The notes under the pieces were generated by a model, which searched no databases, was not told the origin of the DNA, and was given only the letters and a program-made list of their open reading frames with translations. Position numbers and translations under genes: made by a program. From contig JANXVK010000555.1 of assembly GCA_025351675.1 (NCBI GenBank), forward strand, positions 1 through 7,468: DNA of 7,468 bases, given 5' to 3'. Shown here one piece after another: positions 1-6,494 of this stretch (position 1 is its first letter; each line of letters starts with the position of its first letter). Source of the stretch: Rhizobacter sp. (GTDB taxonomy: Bacteria; Pseudomonadota; Gammaproteobacteria; Burkholderiales; Burkholderiaceae_C).

Positions 1-520
1 CATCGCCAAGCAGCTCGACGGCAAGGGCGACGTGGTCGCGATGCGCGGCATCGCGACCACGCTCGACAACGAGCGCATGGACGCGTTCAACGCCGTGCTG
101 AAGGGTTCGCCCAACATCAAGCTGCTTGACGCCAAGTACGCGAACTGGAACCGCGACGACGCCTTCAAGGTGATGCAGGATTACCTGACGCGCTTCAAGC
201 AGATCGACGCCGTCTGGGCCGCCGACGACGACATGGCCGTCGGCGTGCTGAAGGCGATCGACCAGGCCAAGCGCACCGACATCAAGCTGGTGTTCGGCGG
301 CGCCGGCGCCAAGGGCATGATCAAGACGCTGATGGACGGCGCCGACCCGCGCATCCAGGCCAACGTGTCGTACTCGCCGAAGTTCATCTACGATGCGATC
401 AAGATGACGGTCGAGGCGCGCCTGAAGGGCGAGAAGCTGCCGGCAAAGTCGATCATTCCGTCGGTGCTGATCACGAAGCAGACGGCGAAGGACTTCTACT
501 TCCCGGATTCGCCGTTCTGA
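1..520 (+). CDS. Sugar ABC transporter periplasmic substrate-binding protein, C-terminal part (5' end outside window)
   Basis: This is the last 172 residues of a periplasmic binding protein of the ribose/xylose-type family (Peripla_BP_4, RbsB-like). It would capture a sugar or polyol in the periplasm and deliver it to an ABC importer. The frame is open from base 2, with no start in the window; base 1 is the last base of a preceding codon. Family signs are the segment [19 protein letters not shown] after a KGDV strand, the hinge/ligand loop [17 protein letters not shown] with acidic residues where these proteins contact the sugar, the following [14 protein letters not shown] strand-helix, and the late [16 protein letters not shown] segment. 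It ends in FYFPDSPF with TGA at 518-520. The transporter ATPase and permease genes must lie upstream, outside the window, if present. The isomerase and oxidoreductase genes downstream on the same strand probably use the imported substrate, but a 305-bp repeat-rich gap separates them. The exact ligand is not predictable. Confidence 0.9.
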   Translation, partial: IAKQLDGKGDVVAMRGIATTLDNERMDAFNAVLKGSPNIKLLDAKYANWNRDDAFKVMQDYLTRFKQIDAVWAADDDMAVGVLKAIDQAKRTDIKLVFGGAGAKGMIKTLMDGADPRIQANVSYSPKFIYDAIKMTVEARLKGEKLPAKSIIPSVLITKQTAKDFYFPDSPF

Positions 521-540
521 GGCATGCGAAGGTCGGTGCG

Positions 541-648
541 GGATCAGGTCGGCGGGCTGCTCTGCTGCGCTCGTGTCCCCCGCCAACGGCCTTCGGCCGT
601 CGTCTCCTCCTTTACCTCGCTTCGCAGAACACCCCACCGACCTGATCT
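541..648. repeat. Imperfect long inverted repeat with internal hairpin
   Basis: The arms lie at 542-565 (starting GATCAGGTCGGCGGG) and 624-647 (ending CCGACCTGATC) and pair at 21 of 24 positions. Between them is a perfect 6-bp hairpin at 586-600, ACGGCC-TTC-GGCCGT. The whole unit could fold into a long stem topped by a second hairpin. It lies 21 bases after the binding-protein stop, so it could act as an mRNA 3'-end stabiliser or separate expression of the transporter from the downstream enzymes. No T-run follows, so it is not a classic intrinsic terminator. It resembles the multi-copy palindromic intergenic elements of Burkholderiales, but its copy number cannot be judged from one window. 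Confidence 0.65.
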
Positions 649-689
649 CCAAAGACAGGTTGTTCCGACCCCCACTCCACAGCCAGGAG

Positions 690-775
690 CGCCGGGTGGC
701 CGACGGAGCGAATTGAAGGAGGACGGTTGGGCGAAGCCCGGCCCGGGGGGGATGTGCGGAGTCGGCCACCCGGTG
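690..775. repeat. Second inverted repeat, perfect 13-bp core arms
   Basis: The arms CCGGGTGGCCGAC (692-704) and GTCGGCCACCCGG (761-773) are exact reverse complements, and looser pairing extends them to about 690-709 and 756-775. The 56-base interior holds a small GGGC-GAA-GCCC hairpin (729-739) and a run of seven G (745-751 region). With the repeat at 541-648 it fills nearly the whole gap between the binding-protein gene and the isomerase gene. No convincing protein is encoded here: the frames that are open have no family features. It is probably a repetitive intergenic element; a role as an mRNA structure is possible. Confidence 0.6.
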
Positions 776-798
776 ATCTTGGCGTCCGAAGTGCACGG

Positions 799-812
799 AA
801 ACGAAAGCGTTT
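799..812. promoter_or_regulatory. Operator-like palindrome just upstream of the isomerase ribosome binding site
   Basis: AAACG-AAAG-CGTTT is a perfect 5-bp inverted repeat around a 4-base centre. It is conspicuously A/T-rich for this region. It directly precedes the GGAG ribosome binding site (813-816) of the gene starting at 826. AAACG/CGTTT half sites are common in operators of LacI-family sugar regulators, although those usually have a tighter centre. A repressor bound here would block transcription into the isomerase-oxidoreductase pair. No regulator gene is visible in the window, so the assignment is tentative. Confidence 0.35.
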
Positions 813-825
813 GGAGCATGCAAGC

Positions 826-1839
826 ATGACAAGACCCGTCACACTTTTCACCGGCCAGTGGGCCGATCTGCCGCTCGCCGAACTCGCGCCGCTCGCAAAG
901 CGCATGGGCTACGACGGGCTCGAACTCGCGTGCTGGGGTGACCACTTCAACGTGCAGGAAGCGCTCGCGTCGACGCAGTACGTGATCGACAAACGTGCGC
1001 TGCTGGCAAAGCATGACTTGAAGTGCTTCGCCATCGGCAACCACCTGGTCGGTCAGGCCGTGTGCGACCTGATCGACGCGCGCCACGAGGCGATCCTGCC
1101 TGCGCATGTGTGGGGCGACGGCGAGCCCGAGGCGGTGCGCCAGCGCGCCGCAAGCGAGCTGCAAGACACGGCGCGCGCCGCGGCCGCGTTCGGCGTCAAG
1201 ACCGTGACCGGCTTCACCGGCTCGTCGATCTGGCATTCGGTCTACGCGTTCCCGCCGACCACGCAGGCGTTCTGGGACGCGGGCTTTGCGGATTTCGGCA
1301 AGCGCTTCGGCCCGATCCTCGATGTGTTCGACGAGAACGACATCAACTTCGCGCTCGAAGTGCACCCGACCGAGATCGCGTTTGACATCGCGACCAGCGA
1401 GCGTGCGATCGCCGCGGTGAACGGCCACAAGCGTTTCGGCTTCAACTTCGACCCGAGTCACCTCGGCTACCAGGGCGTCGACTACATCCGCTTCATCCGC
1501 ACCTTCGGTCCGCGCATCTTCAATGCGCACATGAAAGACGTGTGGTGGGGCAAGGGCGACGGCACGGTCGGCACGTTCGGCGGGCACACGTCGTTCGGCG
1601 ATGCACGGCGCACTTGGGATTTCCGCAGCGTCGGCCGCGGCATGATTGATTTCGAGTCGCTGATCGTCGCGCTGAACGACGTGGGCTACCGCGGCCCGCT
1701 GTCGGTCGAGTGGGAAGACAGCCGCATGGACCGCGTGCACGGCGCGACCGAGAGCGCGGCCTTCTGCAAGCGGCTCGACTTCGAGCCCGCGCAGGGCGCG
1801 TTCGATGCGGTGTTCGACACGAAGAAGCAGGCGACATGA
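826..1839 (+). CDS. Sugar phosphate isomerase/epimerase family protein (AP_endonuc_2 TIM barrel)
   Basis: The 337-residue protein belongs to the xylose-isomerase-like TIM-barrel superfamily (COG1082; relatives include IolE, IolI, hydroxypyruvate isomerase and ketose epimerases). These enzymes use one divalent metal ion to isomerise, epimerise or dehydrate sugars and related keto-compounds in the cytoplasm. Likely metal ligands lie at the ends of barrel strands: Glu178 (in FALEVHP), Asp209 (in FNFDPSHLG), His235 (in FNAHMKDV) and Glu295 (in PLSVEWED). The N-terminal strand carries [13 protein letters not shown] (residues 28-40). ATG 826 is chosen because GGAG at 813-816 sits 9 bases upstream and the protein then starts directly at the first barrel strand; an open frame runs farther upstream but through the repeat. 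The stop overlaps the next start as ATGA (1836-1839), indicating translational coupling with the oxidoreductase. The substrate is unknown; the linked sugar transporter and dehydrogenase suggest a sugar, inositol or 3-oxo-glycoside. Confidence 0.9.
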   Translation: MTRPVTLFTGQWADLPLAELAPLAKRMGYDGLELACWGDHFNVQEALASTQYVIDKRALLAKHDLKCFAIGNHLVGQAVCDLIDARHEAILPAHVWGDGEPEAVRQRAASELQDTARAAAAFGVKTVTGFTGSSIWHSVYAFPPTTQAFWDAGFADFGKRFGPILDVFDENDINFALEVHPTEIAFDIATSERAIAAVNGHKRFGFNFDPSHLGYQGVDYIRFIRTFGPRIFNAHMKDVWWGKGDGTVGTFGGHTSFGDARRTWDFRSVGRGMIDFESLIVALNDVGYRGPLSVEWEDSRMDRVHGATESAAFCKRLDFEPAQGAFDAVFDTKKQAT

Positions 1840-3005
1840 CACGCAAGCTGCGGTACGCGATGGTCGGTGGCGGCCGCGACGCGTTCATCGGCGCGGTGCA
1901 CCGGCATGCCATGGCGCTCGACGGGCAGTACGCGTTCGCCGCCGGCGCGCTGTCGTCGTCACCCGACAAGGCGCTGGCCTCGGGATGCGATCTGTTCCTG
2001 CCCGATGCGCGCAACCACGGGTCTTGGCAGGCGCTGCTGACCGACGAACTGAAGCGGCCGAAAGACGAGCGCGTCGACGTCGTCACGATCGTCACGCCGA
2101 ACCACGTTCACTACGAGGTCGCGCGTGCCTTCGTCGACGCCGGCTTTCACGTCGTCTGCGACAAGCCGCTGGTGCACACCAGTGCGCAGGCCGACGACCT
2201 CGCCGCGCGCGTCGCGAAACAGGGCACGGTGTTCGGCGTGACCTACAACTACACCGGCTACCCGATGGTGCGCCAGGCGCGGGAGATGGTGCGGGCCGGC
2301 GCGATCGGCGCGATCCGCAAGGTGATCGTCGAGTACCACCAGGGCTGGCTCGCGACCCAGCTCGAAGGAGCGGCACAAGGGCAGGTCAACAAGCAGGCCG
2401 ACTGGCGCACCGATCCGGCGCGCAGCGGCATTGCCGGCGCGATCGGCGACATCGGATCGCATGCCGAGAACCTGATGCTCAGCGTCACCGGGCTGGAGAT
2501 CGACAGCCTGTGCGCCGACCTCACGGCGTTCGTCCCCGGCCGCCGCCTCGACGACGACGGCAACCTGCTCCTGCGCTTCACCAACGGCGCGCGCGGCGTG
2601 CTGATCGCGTCGCAGATCGAGGCCGGTTGCGAGAACGACATCCGCCTGCGCGTGTTCGGCGAGCGCGGCATGCTCGACTGGCGCCAGGAAGACCCGAACC
2701 ACCTGATCCACGCGCCGATCGATGGCCCGCGGATGATCCTGACGCGCAATTCACCGTGGCTGAGCGACGCGGCCAAGCGTGCATGTCGTCTGCCGTCCGG
2801 GCACCCGGAAGCGTTCATCGAGGCGTTCGCGAACCTGTATGTCGGGGTCGCGGCCGACATCCGTTCGCGGCGCGATGGCGGCGTGCCGGCGTCGCGCGAA
2901 GATGCTGACTACCCGCGCATCGAAGACGGCGCGCGCGGCGTGCGCTTCATCGAAAAGACGGTCGAGTCGGCCGCGAGCGCGCAGAAGTGGACGGCGATGC
3001 GCTGA
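1836..3005 (+). CDS. Gfo/Idh/MocA family NAD(P)-dependent oxidoreductase
   Basis: The 389-residue protein is a member of the glucose-fructose oxidoreductase / inositol 2-dehydrogenase / MocA family (COG0673), which oxidises hydroxyl groups of sugars, inositols and glycosides using NAD(P). The Rossmann fold starts at residues 6-20 with [15 protein letters not shown]. The segment [18 protein letters not shown] (82-99) is the usual cofactor-domain loop, and CDKPLVHT (108-115) holds the conserved Lys110 of the (E/D)KP motif. GDIGSH (204-209) supplies Asp205 and His209, the usual catalytic pair in the C-terminal domain. [14 protein letters not shown] (322-335) is typical of the sugar-acting subgroup. 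The length matches the family. ATG 1836 overlaps the upstream TGA, and AGG shortly before it within the upstream gene may serve as ribosome binding site. It probably works on the same substrate as the isomerase. The gene ends 7 bases from the convergent flavoprotein gene, with no visible terminator. Confidence 0.93.
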   Translation: MTRKLRYAMVGGGRDAFIGAVHRHAMALDGQYAFAAGALSSSPDKALASGCDLFLPDARNHGSWQALLTDELKRPKDERVDVVTIVTPNHVHYEVARAFVDAGFHVVCDKPLVHTSAQADDLAARVAKQGTVFGVTYNYTGYPMVRQAREMVRAGAIGAIRKVIVEYHQGWLATQLEGAAQGQVNKQADWRTDPARSGIAGAIGDIGSHAENLMLSVTGLEIDSLCADLTAFVPGRRLDDDGNLLLRFTNGARGVLIASQIEAGCENDIRLRVFGERGMLDWRQEDPNHLIHAPIDGPRMILTRNSPWLSDAAKRACRLPSGHPEAFIEAFANLYVGVAADIRSRRDGGVPASREDADYPRIEDGARGVRFIEKTVESAASAQKWTAMR

Positions 3006-3012
3006 CACCCGC

Positions 3013-4308
3013 TCAGGCCAGCATGTCGGCCCAGATCGATCGTGCCCAGCTCATCGCCAACGCGCCTTCCAACTCGTTCGGCGCGGCCGACAACCCGCCC
3101 GAGCCCGGCACCGTCTTGAAGGTCTTCTCGGCCGCGACGTACTCGTGCACGCTGGCCACGTGCACGACGCGCTTGTCGTCGACGAAGCTGTAGCAGGTGT
3201 TGGTCAGCATCGGCGCCGGGTCGATCTCCCAGCCGTTCAGTTCGGCGACGATCGCCGCCGCCGCCACCTTCGCGTGGCTGCTCGCCATGTGCCCGCTCTT
3301 GGGCATCGCCGGCGCGATCTGGATCGAGTCGCCGATCACGTGGATGTGCGGCGCGCTCGCCGATTCGAAGTTCAGGTAGTTGACGTTGCACCAGCGGGCG
3401 TTCGAGGTCGCCAGACCCGTCTGCACCGCGACCCTGCCGGCGCGCATCGGCGGCAGAACGTTGAGCACGTCGGCGCGCACGTCGTCCTGGATCTCGAACT
3501 TGACGGTGTTGGTGGCGGCGTCGACCGCGGTCGCCTTGTGTTGCGGCCGGTACTCGATGATGCCCTTGTACGACTCGGCCCAGACCTTCTTGAACAGCGC
3601 GCCCTTGCTCGTCACGTCTTCGTTCGCATCGAGGATCAGTACCTTCGACTTCGGCTTCGCGGTCTTGAAATAGCCGGCGATGACCGAGGCACGCTCGTAC
3701 GGCCCCGGCGGGCAGCGGTACGGCGCCTCGGGAATCGCGATCGCGAAGGTGCCGCCGTCGGGCATCGCCTCGAGTTGGCGGCGCAGCGCGAGCGTCTCGG
3801 GCCCGGCCTTCCAAGCTTGCAGAACGCGGCCCTGCTGGCTCGCGGCCTGCAGGCCGGCGACGCGATCGAACATCATCTCGACACCGGGCGACAGCACCAG
3901 CTTGTCGTAGCGGATCGTGCCGCCCGAGGCGAGCACCGCGACCCGCTTGACCGGGTCGATGCTCGCGACCATGTCGCGCACCACGCGCACGCCGTGGGCG
4001 GTGACCAGCGTGTCGTAGGGCCGGGTGATCTCGGTGATCGCGCGGTGGCCGCCGAGCACCAAATTCGACAGCGGGCACGAGACGAACGCGGCTTCAGGCT
4101 CGACCAGCACCACGTCGATCTTGTATTGCGACAGCAGGCGCACGTACTTCGCCGCGGTCGCGCCGCCGTAGCCGCCGCCGACGACGAGCACGCGCGCGTT
4201 GTCGGGTGTGCCGATCGCGTTCATTGCGCAGCCGGCCAACCCGAAGGCCGTCAGCGTGCCCAGGCCGGTCGTGGCCCCGGCAAATTTCAGCAGGTCGCGG
4301 CGCTTCAT
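3013..4308 (-). CDS. fccB: Flavocytochrome c sulfide dehydrogenase, flavoprotein subunit (FccB/SoxF type)
   Basis: The 431-residue periplasmic FAD protein would oxidise sulfide to sulfur or polysulfide and pass electrons to its cytochrome subunit. It begins with a twin-arginine-like signal (MKRRDLLKF, then a hydrophobic stretch) ending in LAGC27, which also resembles a lipobox. VLVVGGGYGG (40-49) is the FAD-binding Rossmann motif. SCPLSNLVLGG (77-87) places Cys78 where the family carries its covalent 8-alpha-S-cysteinyl flavin bond. The redox-active cysteine pair fits Cys199 (APYRCPPGPYE) and Cys372 (NTCYSF), and VIGDS (324-328) is the second FAD-contact motif. The last 70 residues match the FCSD flavin-binding C-terminal domain. 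ATG 4308 is chosen for its strong GGAGG six bases upstream and for giving the Tat signal directly; it overlaps the cytochrome stop as ATGA. SoxF, a paralogue in thiosulfate-oxidation clusters, is an alternative name; no other sox genes are seen here. Confidence 0.9.
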   Translation of the reverse strand: MKRRDLLKFAGATTGLGTLTAFGLAGCAMNAIGTPDNARVLVVGGGYGGATAAKYVRLLSQYKIDVVLVEPEAAFVSCPLSNLVLGGHRAITEITRPYDTLVTAHGVRVVRDMVASIDPVKRVAVLASGGTIRYDKLVLSPGVEMMFDRVAGLQAASQQGRVLQAWKAGPETLALRRQLEAMPDGGTFAIAIPEAPYRCPPGPYERASVIAGYFKTAKPKSKVLILDANEDVTSKGALFKKVWAESYKGIIEYRPQHKATAVDAATNTVKFEIQDDVRADVLNVLPPMRAGRVAVQTGLATSNARWCNVNYLNFESASAPHIHVIGDSIQIAPAMPKSGHMASSHAKVAAAAIVAELNGWEIDPAPMLTNTCYSFVDDKRVVHVASVHEYVAAEKTFKTVPGSGGLSAAPNELEGALAMSWARSIWADMLA

Positions 4309-4622
4309 GGCTTGCCTCCGGTGAGCGGTTGCGCGAAGTACGCGGCCAGTTGCGCGATCTGCGCGTCGCTGTAGCCCTTGGCGAGCTGCGGCATCACGGT
4401 ACCGGGGCGGGTGCCGGCCTTGAACGCCTTCATCTGCTCGGTCAAGTAGACGGCCGGCATGCCGGCGAGCGCGGGCATCGCCGAGCCGGGCGGCGCGCGG
4501 CCGTCGGTGCCGTGGCATTGCGCGCAGTTCGCGGCGAGGCTGCGCGCGCGCAACGCGTTCGCGTCCTGCGCGAGCGCCGGGCCGGCGATCAACAAGGCGG
4601 TGGTGAACCAGACGAACTTCAT
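4305..4622 (-). CDS. fccA: Monoheme cytochrome c, probable flavocytochrome c sulfide dehydrogenase heme subunit (FccA/SoxE type)
   Basis: The 105-residue class I cytochrome c has a Sec signal peptide (residues 1-18, FTTALLIAGPALA, cut before Gln19). The single heme site CAQCH lies at 33-37. Met77 in GTVMPQLAKGYSD is the probable sixth heme ligand, and the final helix YSDAQIAQLAAYFAQ is typical of the c553/c4-like fold. It would accept electrons from the FAD of the partner flavoprotein in the periplasm and pass them to a soluble cytochrome or oxidase. It has one heme, unlike the diheme subunit of Allochromatium, as in several other sulfide-oxidising bacteria. AGAAGG lies about 7 bases before the ATG at 4622. 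Its stop overlaps the flavoprotein start, the expected subunit order, which is the main reason for the specific name. Taken alone it would only be called a small c-type cytochrome. Confidence 0.87.
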   Translation of the reverse strand: MKFVWFTTALLIAGPALAQDANALRARSLAANCAQCHGTDGRAPPGSAMPALAGMPAVYLTEQMKAFKAGTRPGTVMPQLAKGYSDAQIAQLAAYFAQPLTGGKP

Positions 4623-4689
4623 CGTGAAACCTTCTGTGCGTTGAACCCGTAGTGTCGCGCGACGTCGGGATCCAGGTTCGACGTTCGCG

Positions 4690-5217
4690 TCAGAGCGTGG
4701 CCGCGGCGCGAAAGCCGAACAGACCGACCAGCAGCAGCGTCGGAAACTGTCGCACCGCTTGGTTGTACTCGATCACCGCGGCGTCGAACTGGCGCCGCGC
4801 GAACGCGAGCGACGCGTCGCTCGATTGCAGCTTCGCGTTCAGTGCCGCGAGCTCGCTGCCCGGCACGCTCTGCACCGGCAGGCGCGCGCGCGACTCGGCA
4901 AGAATCTCGTCGGCCAGTCGCAAACCCGTGATCGTCCCGGTCGCGCCCGGCCGCAGCTTGGCCTGCGCGCACGCCGCCTCGACCTGCAGGCACGCGGCGC
5001 GCAGCGTCTCGATGCGCGGCCCGGCGTTCGCGAGGACCGGCGCGAGCAAGTCGGTCAGTTGCAGCAGCAACGCGTGACGGGTACGAAACTGCTCGTCGAC
5101 CGGCGCGAACTGGCGCACGATCGTGCCGCGCAGTCGCACCAGCCGGTTGTAGGCACCCACGGCCCAGAACAGCAACACCGCCGCGAACACGGCGACCATG
5201 ATTTCCACAGCGGTCAT
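4690..5217 (-). CDS. LemA family membrane-anchored protein
   Basis: The 175-residue protein has one N-terminal membrane segment (about residues 5-22, IMVAVFAAVLLFWAVGAY), followed at once by YNRLVRLRGTIVRQFAPVDEQ, the usual LemA entry into a helical bundle. The C-terminal signature FDAAVIEYNQAVRQFPTLL (144-162) followed by GLFGFR (165-170) is the best family marker. LemA proteins are bacterial helical-bundle proteins anchored in the membrane with mostly unknown roles, and the length is slightly below the usual 185-200. ATG 5217 is preferred since it keeps the whole membrane segment, although no good ribosome binding site precedes it; Met7 (5199), with GGAA close upstream, is an alternative. 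Its stop lies 67 bases before the cytochrome gene on the same strand, so co-transcription with the sulfide dehydrogenase genes is possible. The usual LemA partner, a TPM-domain (YgcG-like) protein, is not present here. Confidence 0.85.
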   Translation of the reverse strand: MTAVEIMVAVFAAVLLFWAVGAYNRLVRLRGTIVRQFAPVDEQFRTRHALLLQLTDLLAPVLANAGPRIETLRAACLQVEAACAQAKLRPGATGTITGLRLADEILAESRARLPVQSVPGSELAALNAKLQSSDASLAFARRQFDAAVIEYNQAVRQFPTLLLVGLFGFRAAATL

Positions 5218-5323
5218 GGGGGCGGACTCTACGACAACAGCGCGCCGATGCTTCGACACACAGCGTAGCGGTTGCCGGGTGCCGCGCGCCATCATCGCGG
5301 CATCGACAATCCATCCGAGCACC
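5218..5323. promoter_or_regulatory. Divergent intergenic region between lemA-like and TauE/SafE genes
   Basis: These 106 bases separate two genes pointing away from each other, so both promoters should lie here or run into the flanking coding DNA. I see no convincing sigma-70 -35/-10 pair and no clear palindromic operator. A regulator site for the adjacent ArsR-type gene would be expected here, but none can be named by eye. The assignment rests only on gene orientation. Confidence 0.35.
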
Positions 5324-6082
5324 ATGCCCGACCTGCCACCACCGATCTTTCTCGCCGCCGTCGCCGGCATCTTCGCGCTCGGCGGTTTCGTCAAGGGCGT
5401 CGTCGGCCTCGGGCTGCCGACGATCGCGATGGGCCTGCTCAGCGTGCTGATGCTGCCGGCGCAGGCGGCGGCGCTGCTGGTCGTGCCGTCGCTGGTGACG
5501 AATCTCTGGCAGATCGGCGGGCCGGGACTGGTCGCGTTGCTGAAGCGGCTCGCGACCTTGCTGCTCGGCGTCTGCGCCGGTGCGTGGATCGGCGCGGGCT
5601 GGTTGACTGGCTCGGGATCGTCGCTCGCGACGCTGGGCTTGGGGCTCGCGCTGATCGCCTACGCGGCGCTCGGGCTGCTGAAGTGGCGCCTGCACGTCAA
5701 GCCCGCGCACGAGCCGTGGCTCGCGCCGTGGGTCGGTCTGGCGACCGGCCTCGTCACGGCCGCGACCGGCGTGTTCGTGATCCCGGCCGTGCCGTACCTG
5801 CAGGCGCTCGGCCTGCAGAAGGAGGAACTGGTGCGCGCGCTCGGCATCTCGTTCCTGGTCTCGACGATCGCGCTCGGCGTGGTGCTCGGCAGCAGTGGCG
5901 CGTTGCAGGCGACCGCGCTCGCCGGCTCGGCGCTCGCGCTGCTGCCGGCGCTGGCCGGCATGGGCGTCGGCCAGTGGCTGCGGCTGCGCGTGCAGCCCGA
6001 CACCTTCAAGACGATTTTCTTCTGTGGCTTGCTGGCGTTGGGCGTGTACTTGACGATCCGCAGCGCGCTTCACCTGGGATGA
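5324..6082 (+). CDS. TauE/SafE family membrane permease (putative sulfite/organosulfonate exporter)
   Basis: The 252-residue protein is very hydrophobic, with about eight membrane segments. It shows the two-fold internal repeat of the family: the first half opens with ALGGFVKGVVGLGLPTIAMG (18-37) and the second with GLATGLVTAATGVFVIPAVP (138-157). A charged loop at 120-132 (KWRLHVKPAHEPW) separates the halves. TauE/SafE proteins (COG0730) are inner-membrane carriers; characterised members move sulfite, sulfoacetate or taurine-derived products, but many have unknown substrates. ATG 5324 is chosen because the first helix follows shortly after, although only a weak GAG precedes it; the open frame upstream gives a non-membrane extension typical of random high-GC translation. 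The stop overlaps the ATG of the ArsR-type gene (ATGA, 6079-6082). Divergent placement from a sulfide dehydrogenase pair makes a sulfur anion a reasonable substrate guess. Confidence 0.88.
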   Translation: MPDLPPPIFLAAVAGIFALGGFVKGVVGLGLPTIAMGLLSVLMLPAQAAALLVVPSLVTNLWQIGGPGLVALLKRLATLLLGVCAGAWIGAGWLTGSGSSLATLGLGLALIAYAALGLLKWRLHVKPAHEPWLAPWVGLATGLVTAATGVFVIPAVPYLQALGLQKEELVRALGISFLVSTIALGVVLGSSGALQATALAGSALALLPALAGMGVGQWLRLRVQPDTFKTIFFCGLLALGVYLTIRSALHLG

Positions 6083-6494
6083 TCGGTGACCCGACGCGCA
6101 CGCATGTTATTGGCGCTGCCGGGCGGCGAGTTTCTCGCGGCCGGCGAGCTCGCCCACGCCGCCGGCGTCAGCGCGCAAACCGCCAGCACGCACATCGCGA
6201 ACCTGCTCGACGCCGAGCTGATCGTGCTGCGCGCGCAGGGCCGGCACCGCTGCGTGCGGCTCGCCGGTGAAGAGGTCGCGCACGTGCTGGAGGCGCTGTC
6301 GTGCGTCGCGCCGCTTCGCCCATGCCTGCTTCGACTGGTCGGAGCGCCGCGACCACCTCGCCGGGAGCCTGGCGGTGTGCCTGCTCGATCACGGCCTCGC
6401 GCAGGGCTGGGTGCGCCGCACGACAGGATCGCGCGCGTTGCAGCTGACCCCGCCGGGGAAGCAGGCCCTCTCGCGCTGGATCAGCGCGCCTTGA
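6079..6494 (+). pseudogene. ArsR-family winged-helix transcriptional regulator, disrupted by two frame changes
   Basis: Family-like sequence runs through all three forward frames. Frame one, from ATG 6079, gives MIGDPTRT, the conserved ArsR opening. The next frame (from about 6104) gives MLLALPGGEFLAAGELAHAA and the recognition-helix region VSAQTASTHIANLLDAELI, then a wing with GRHRCVRLAGEEVAHVLEAL. A third frame (from about 6317) gives FAHACFDWSERRDHLAG and a C-terminal part reading VRRTTGSRALQLTPPGKQAL, as in the long ArsR subgroup. The linker usually found between VAHVLEAL and the AC-x-D region seems short, consistent with a deletion near 6300-6320. The length, 416 bases, is not a multiple of three. 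ATG 6079 overlaps the permease stop, so the intact ancestor was translationally coupled to it and probably regulated it. No single frame yields the whole protein. Base-calling errors are the alternative to true decay. The end overlaps convergent queC by 14 bases. Confidence 0.8.

Noticed and set aside
544..1842. 432-residue open frame on the - strand
   Set aside because: It is antisense to the isomerase, whose metal-binding motifs are clear. The translation is Arg/Ala/Val-rich without family motifs, as expected from the complementary strand of a high-GC gene, and its end runs through the inverted repeats.
2779..4374. 531-residue open frame on the + strand
   Set aside because: It lies antisense to the flavoprotein and cytochrome genes, whose FAD and heme motifs are certain. 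Its composition is low-complexity Arg/His/Val/Gly-rich.
4654..4663. GTCGCGCGAC 10-base palindrome between lemA-like and cytochrome genes
   Set aside because: It is short, built of CG steps that are common in this GC-rich DNA, with no T-run or second copy; chance is the simplest explanation.
4619..6073. 484-residue open frame on the - strand
   Set aside because: It is antisense to the permease and out of frame with the LemA-type gene. It has a Gln/Arg/Asp-rich translation with no domain.
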